Source: an uncultured Candidatus Nitrosopelagicus sp. (GTDB lineage: Archaea; Thermoproteota; Nitrososphaeria; Nitrososphaerales; Nitrosopumilaceae). From it: DNA of 8,525 nt. The position numbers and the translations under genes are program-made. Shown one piece after another: positions 5,235-8,525 of this stretch (the first letter of the stretch is position 1; every line of letters starts with the position of its first letter). The stretch covers positions 1 to 8,525 of the forward strand of contig CALBOT010000110.1 in the NCBI GenBank assembly GCA_937896695.1, written 5' to 3'. The notes beneath the pieces were generated by a model. It was not told where the DNA came from, did not search any database, and saw only the letters and a list, made by a program, of their open reading frames with translations.

Positions 5235-5618
5235 ATGCCAATTGTCTCGATCTCATTAAATGATGAAATTCTCAAACAAATTGATGCTTTGCAAAAGAAT
5301 CTTGGATTTTCAGGTAGATCAGATGCAATCAGAGCAGGAATACGAAGTTTTGTTTCTGAAGAGAAACAAAAAGAAGATCTTTCAGGAAATGTTAATGCCA
5401 TATTGTTAGTAGTACATAATGACGAATATGACAACCAAGTAACTGAAGTCAAACATTCCTATGAAGATCTAATCACGATGCATTTACACAGTAAGATTGA
5501 AGGAGACAAATGTATGGAACTTTTCATCTTAAAAGGAGAATCAGAATCAGTTAATGACATTACAAAAAACTTTCAAATTAACAAAAAGATGGATACTGTT
5601 AAGCTAGTTGCATTATAG
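5235..5618 (+). CDS. nikR: NikR/CopG-family metal-responsive regulator with altered metal site
   Basis: A 127-residue DNA-binding protein. Residues 1-42 form the ribbon-helix-helix domain: MPIVSISLNDEILKQIDALQ, then GFSGRSDAIRAGIRSFV as in NikR. From about 52 follows the ACT-like metal-binding domain (AILLVVHNDEYDN...ELFILKGES). Aligned without gaps to E. coli NikR ligands His76, His87, His89 and Cys95, this protein has His74, His85, Lys87 and Cys93. Three ligands are kept at exact spacing, the fourth is Lys, and an extra His83 precedes. Metal choice may therefore differ from nickel. The start at 5235 is chosen because NikR proteins begin with this strand and a TATA-like box lies about 27 nt upstream; an in-frame ATG at 5211 would overlap that box and add eight residues. 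It probably controls its own divergent promoter and that of znuA. One base separates it from gltX. Confidence 0.85.
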   Translation: MPIVSISLNDEILKQIDALQKNLGFSGRSDAIRAGIRSFVSEEKQKEDLSGNVNAILLVVHNDEYDNQVTEVKHSYEDLITMHLHSKIEGDKCMELFILKGESESVNDITKNFQINKKMDTVKLVAL

Positions 5619-5619
5619 A

Positions 5620-7338
5620 ATGAATGACGAAGATATAAAAAATGAAATTCGAAAGTTTGCTTTGCAAAATGCTGTAGAACATGATGGTCAAACAAGAGAT
5701 AAAACAATTCTTGCAAAGATAATGGGAAATGTTCCTGAGTTAAGACAAAAGGCTAAGGATATAGGACCAATCATTACGGAAATTGTTTTAAAAATAAATC
5801 AAATTCCAGTTGAAGAACAACAAAAAGAGATACAAGAAAAATATCCAGAATTGTTAGAAATAAAAAAAGAGAAACCAGAAAAACATAGTCTATTACCACC
5901 ACTAAAAAATACAGAAGGAAAAGAGATAATCACAAGATTTCCTCCAGCACCAAATGGCTATCCACACATCGGTCATGCAAAGGCAGCAGTAATCAGTGAG
6001 GAATATGCAAAAATGCATGGTGGAAAATTAATTTTAAGATTTGAGGATACAAATCCAGGAACTGAACGACTAGAATATTACGCTGCAATTAAAGTTGGGA
6101 TGGATTGGCTTGGAATAAAATACGATAGTGTAGAACACGTCTCAGATAATCTGGATGTACTTTATGAAAAAGCAGATCAGATAATAAAATCAAATGATGC
6201 ATATGTTTGTACATGCAGTCAGGATGACATTAGTAAAAATAGAAGAGAGATGATTGAGTGTAATTGTACAAAACAAAGTGTAGAAGAAAATGAAAAGCTC
6301 TGGCACAAGATGTTTGATGAAAAGGGTTTCAAAGAAGGACAGGCCTTGTTACGATTTAGAGGAAATATGCAGTCAGGAAATACGACAATGCGAGATCCTG
6401 CATTATTTAGGATTAATACAAAAAGACATGCCAGACAGGAACAAAAATACAAAGTTTGGCCAACATATGACTTTGCAGGAATAATTTTTGACAGTATTAG
6501 CAAAGTTTCACATGCTATGAGGTCAAAGGAGTTTGAACTTAGAAAGGAACTACATCATACAATCTTGGATAAATTGGGAATGGATAAATCAGAGTTTATC
6601 TTTTTTGGAAGATTGGATTTAGAGGGAATGCCAGTATCAAAAAGTGCTCTAAAACCATTGATTGAAAATGGAAAAATTCCATGGTATGATGACCCAAGAC
6701 TACCTACATTAGAAGGACTTCGTAGAAGAGGTATTAGACCAGAGGCTGTAAAAAAATTCGTTTTATCCCTAGGATTAACAAAAAATGATACAGTTTCTCC
6801 ATTTGCATCTCTAGAAGCATTTAACAAAAAAATAATCGATTCAGAAAGTATTAGACTTCACATGGTCCGTCATCCAAAGATGTTGAAGATTACAAATCTT
6901 CCATCAAATGAATTGCAATTATCAAATCATCCTACAATTGATTTGGGAAAACGAACTGTAACGATAAAGGACTCTGTTTTAATTGACGGTGAGGATGCAG
7001 AGAAATTGAAGAAAGGTGAATCGATTAGATTACTTGGAATCGGTATTTTTAAGATTATAGAAGATGGTTTGGATCTTATAGCTGAATTTATTTCAGAAAA
7101 TGCAGAAAATATTGAAAAAAAGATACAATGGGTTGCAGAAGAACCAATAAAAATCAAAATTATTGTTCCTGATCAATTATTTTTTGGAGAAACATTCAAT
7201 GAAGATAGTCTTAAAGAAATTGAAGGTTATGTTGAACAAGCATACTTAGAATTAAAAGACGGTGATGAAATCCAATTCATAAGATTTGGATATTGTAGAA
7301 AAGAATCTACACACCAAGTCATATTTACCCACAAGTGA
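5620..7338 (+). CDS. gltX: Glutamyl-tRNA synthetase, archaeal type
   Basis: This cytosolic class I enzyme of 572 residues charges tRNA-Glu with glutamate. In archaea the enzyme usually also charges tRNA-Gln, which an amidotransferase then corrects. An N-terminal helical extension (1-90) precedes the catalytic core: PPAPNGYPHIGH with HIGH at 116-119, RFEDTNPGTER, and a CxC-x14-CxC zinc-type motif at Cys197/199 and Cys214/216. WPTYDFAG and MRSKEFELRKELHH follow, and PVSKS at 338-342 is the KMSKS equivalent. The C-terminal half is the beta-barrel anticodon-binding region of the GlnRS-like (archaeal/eukaryotic) branch. Length and motifs are complete. ATG 5620 follows the regulator stop by one base; an in-frame TTG at 5608 lies inside the regulator gene and is less likely. 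It probably shares the transcript of the regulator, which would tie a housekeeping gene to a metal-controlled promoter. Confidence 0.95.
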   Translation: MNDEDIKNEIRKFALQNAVEHDGQTRDKTILAKIMGNVPELRQKAKDIGPIITEIVLKINQIPVEEQQKEIQEKYPELLEIKKEKPEKHSLLPPLKNTEGKEIITRFPPAPNGYPHIGHAKAAVISEEYAKMHGGKLILRFEDTNPGTERLEYYAAIKVGMDWLGIKYDSVEHVSDNLDVLYEKADQIIKSNDAYVCTCSQDDISKNRREMIECNCTKQSVEENEKLWHKMFDEKGFKEGQALLRFRGNMQSGNTTMRDPALFRINTKRHARQEQKYKVWPTYDFAGIIFDSISKVSHAMRSKEFELRKELHHTILDKLGMDKSEFIFFGRLDLEGMPVSKSALKPLIENGKIPWYDDPRLPTLEGLRRRGIRPEAVKKFVLSLGLTKNDTVSPFASLEAFNKKIIDSESIRLHMVRHPKMLKITNLPSNELQLSNHPTIDLGKRTVTIKDSVLIDGEDAEKLKKGESIRLLGIGIFKIIEDGLDLIAEFISENAENIEKKIQWVAEEPIKIKIIVPDQLFFGETFNEDSLKEIEGYVEQAYLELKDGDEIQFIRFGYCRKESTHQVIFTHK

Positions 7339-7344
7339 GAAAAA

Positions 7345-8525
7345 ATGAAAATTGCAAGAGTAGTAAAATCAGATAGAGAAACTTTTGGTTTTGTTAAGAA
7401 TGGCAAAATTGCCACAAAAGATGACATAACACAGTCTACAGGAATACCAATTCCAATGAATGTTAGAGATTTTCTATTTGATGGATGGTATGAGGAAGTT
7501 TTACCAAAAATCGAACACGCTTGTGAGGCAGGAATATTCCCTGATGAGTGGCGTGTTGCCCTAGGTGAAATGGGTGTGTTAGGCGCCCCATTGAAGGGCT
7601 ATGGCTGCCCGGGATTGTCTTATGTCGCTTACGGTTTAATCTGTCAAGAATTGGAAAGAGGCGACTCGGGTCTACGCTCATTTGCTTCAGTCCAGGGTTC
7701 TCTGGCTATGTATCCAATTTGGGATTTTGGTAGCGAGGAACAGAAGAATCACTATTTGCCAAAACTAGCATCAGGCGAAATGGTGGGCTGTTTTGGCCTA
7801 ACTGAGCCTGATTACGGTTCAAATCCCGGCGATATGATTACCAAGGCAGAAGATATGGGAGATCATTATCTTTTGAATGGTGCTAAAATGTGGATTACCA
7901 ACGGAACTATTGCTGACGTAGCGGTAGTTTGGGCTAAATTAGATGGAGTAATCAAGGGTTTCATAGTCGAAAAAGGCGATGAAGGATTCTCTGCACCTGA
8001 GATGAAGGGTAAACATTCGCTAAAAGCATCGGTAACCAGTGAATTAGTATTCCAAGATTGTAAAATTCCTAAAGACCGAATTCTACCGGGTGTTAAAGGA
8101 CTCAGAGGGCCGTTCTCTTGCTTGAACAATGCGCGCTACGGTATTTCATGGGGCGCTCTTGGAGCCGCAATGGCCTGTTTCCACAGCGCAAAAACCTACG
8201 CACTATCAAGAATACAGTTTGACGTACCTATTGCATCTTATCAACTAGTTCAGAATAAATTAGCATGGATGTTGAGAGAGATTACCAAAGGACAATTGTT
8301 AGCCTACCATCTCGGCAGAAAGAAAGATGATGGTACTTGGTTTAATGAACAAATATCATTAGCAAAGATGAACAATGTCGACATTGCCCTAGAAATTGCT
8401 AGGACTGCACGTGACATTCACGGTGCAAATGGAATACTAGACGAGTATCCAGTTATGCGTCACATGGCAAACCTAGAATCTGTTAAGACCTATGAAGGAA
8501 CTCATGACATTCACAATTTGATATT
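7345..8525 (+). CDS. Hybrid frame: FAH-family N terminus joined to a glutaryl-CoA-dehydrogenase-like enzyme (3' end missing)
   Basis: A single frame runs unbroken from ATG 7345 to the window end (393 codons). Residues 1 to about 48 (MKIARVVKSDRETFGFVKNG, GIPIPMNVRDFLFDGW) look like the N-terminal subdomain of a fumarylacetoacetate-hydrolase-family protein. From about residue 50 it is an acyl-CoA dehydrogenase closest to glutaryl-CoA dehydrogenase: ELERGDSGLRSFASVQ with Arg111 and Ser115 (glutarate-binding Arg94/Ser98 in the human enzyme), FAD motif CFGLTEPDYGSNPG, WITNGTIAD, FSCLNNARYGISWG, ARDIHGANGI, and the catalytic Glu384 in TYEGTHDIH. The first N-terminal helices of the dehydrogenase are missing. 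Composition changes with the homology: 20 of 60 bases are G/C in 7441-7500 but 34 of 60 in 7561-7620, with GGC, GCC, CGC and CCG codons rare upstream. Either a misassembly or a real recombination joins two genes. ATG 7345 lies six bases after gltX, preceded by GTGAG. Confidence 0.75.
   Translation, partial: MKIARVVKSDRETFGFVKNGKIATKDDITQSTGIPIPMNVRDFLFDGWYEEVLPKIEHACEAGIFPDEWRVALGEMGVLGAPLKGYGCPGLSYVAYGLICQELERGDSGLRSFASVQGSLAMYPIWDFGSEEQKNHYLPKLASGEMVGCFGLTEPDYGSNPGDMITKAEDMGDHYLLNGAKMWITNGTIADVAVVWAKLDGVIKGFIVEKGDEGFSAPEMKGKHSLKASVTSELVFQDCKIPKDRILPGVKGLRGPFSCLNNARYGISWGALGAAMACFHSAKTYALSRIQFDVPIASYQLVQNKLAWMLREITKGQLLAYHLGRKKDDGTWFNEQISLAKMNNVDIALEIARTARDIHGANGILDEYPVMRHMANLESVKTYEGTHDIHNLI
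7480..7525. other. Breakpoint between two unrelated gene fragments
   Basis: The homology switch falls between the FAH-like FLFDGWYEE and the dehydrogenase-like VLPKIEHACEAGIFP. The exact base cannot be fixed because both families can carry similar residues here (VRDF...EE..PKI), which hints at a short stretch of microhomology. Base and codon composition also change at this point. Confidence 0.6.

Noticed and set aside
5608..5619. TTG start for gltX at 5608
   Set aside because: It overlaps the end of the regulator gene; ATG at 5620, one base after that stop, is the natural start.
7866..8129. Minus-strand open frames across the dehydrogenase and gltX regions
   Set aside because: They are opposite-strand shadows of clearly coding frames with known motifs and have no homology-like features of their own.

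Overview
The window looks like AT-rich archaeal DNA, most likely a marine ammonia-oxidising thaumarchaeon (Nitrosopumilus-like). The grounds are an archaeal-type glutamyl-tRNA synthetase, A/T-rich TATA boxes about 26 nt upstream of start codons (leaderless genes), AGA and A/T-ending codon preference, and no bacterial -35/-10 promoters. The lineage is inferred from the look of the proteins, not from a search. The last 1 kb is compositionally different and appears to come from another source.

Layout. 1-805 (-): a ZnuA-type metal-binding protein, cut by the window start, with a very long His/Asp/Glu-rich insert. 802-894: a structured, GC-richer leader of that gene that also holds a 30-codon upstream ORF. 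916-958: its promoter/operator. 1015-2298 (-): a two-gene operon of an FAD/NAD(P) oxidoreductase and a 58-residue unknown protein. 2401-4838 (+): a two-gene operon of a zinc-ribbon protein of unknown function and a FeoB-like GTPase transporter. 4903-5145 (-): an 80-residue unknown protein, divergent from 5235-5618 (+), a NikR-family ribbon-helix-helix regulator. 5620-7338 (+): gltX. 7345 to the end (+): one open frame that begins as a fumarylacetoacetate-hydrolase-family protein and turns after about 50 codons into a glutaryl-CoA-dehydrogenase-like enzyme. No gene-free stretch exceeds 300 bases; the longest, 806-1014, holds the structured leader and promoter.

How the parts fit. The strongest new signal is a 43-position element present twice (916-958 and 5167-5209, 40 identities). 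It contains a 19-bp palindrome, perfect between the NikR-like gene and its divergent 80-residue neighbour and with one changed base in front of the ZnuA-type gene. In both places the shared TATA lies at exactly the same distance from an ATG. The natural reading is a small metal regulon: the NikR-like protein controls itself, the 80-residue protein and the metal-binding protein. The regulator keeps three of the four classical NikR nickel ligands at exact spacing but has Lys at the fourth and an extra His two residues before the second ligand, so it probably senses metal differently and may not sense nickel. FeoB adds a metal-transport theme to the window, but no copy of the operator was seen before its operon.
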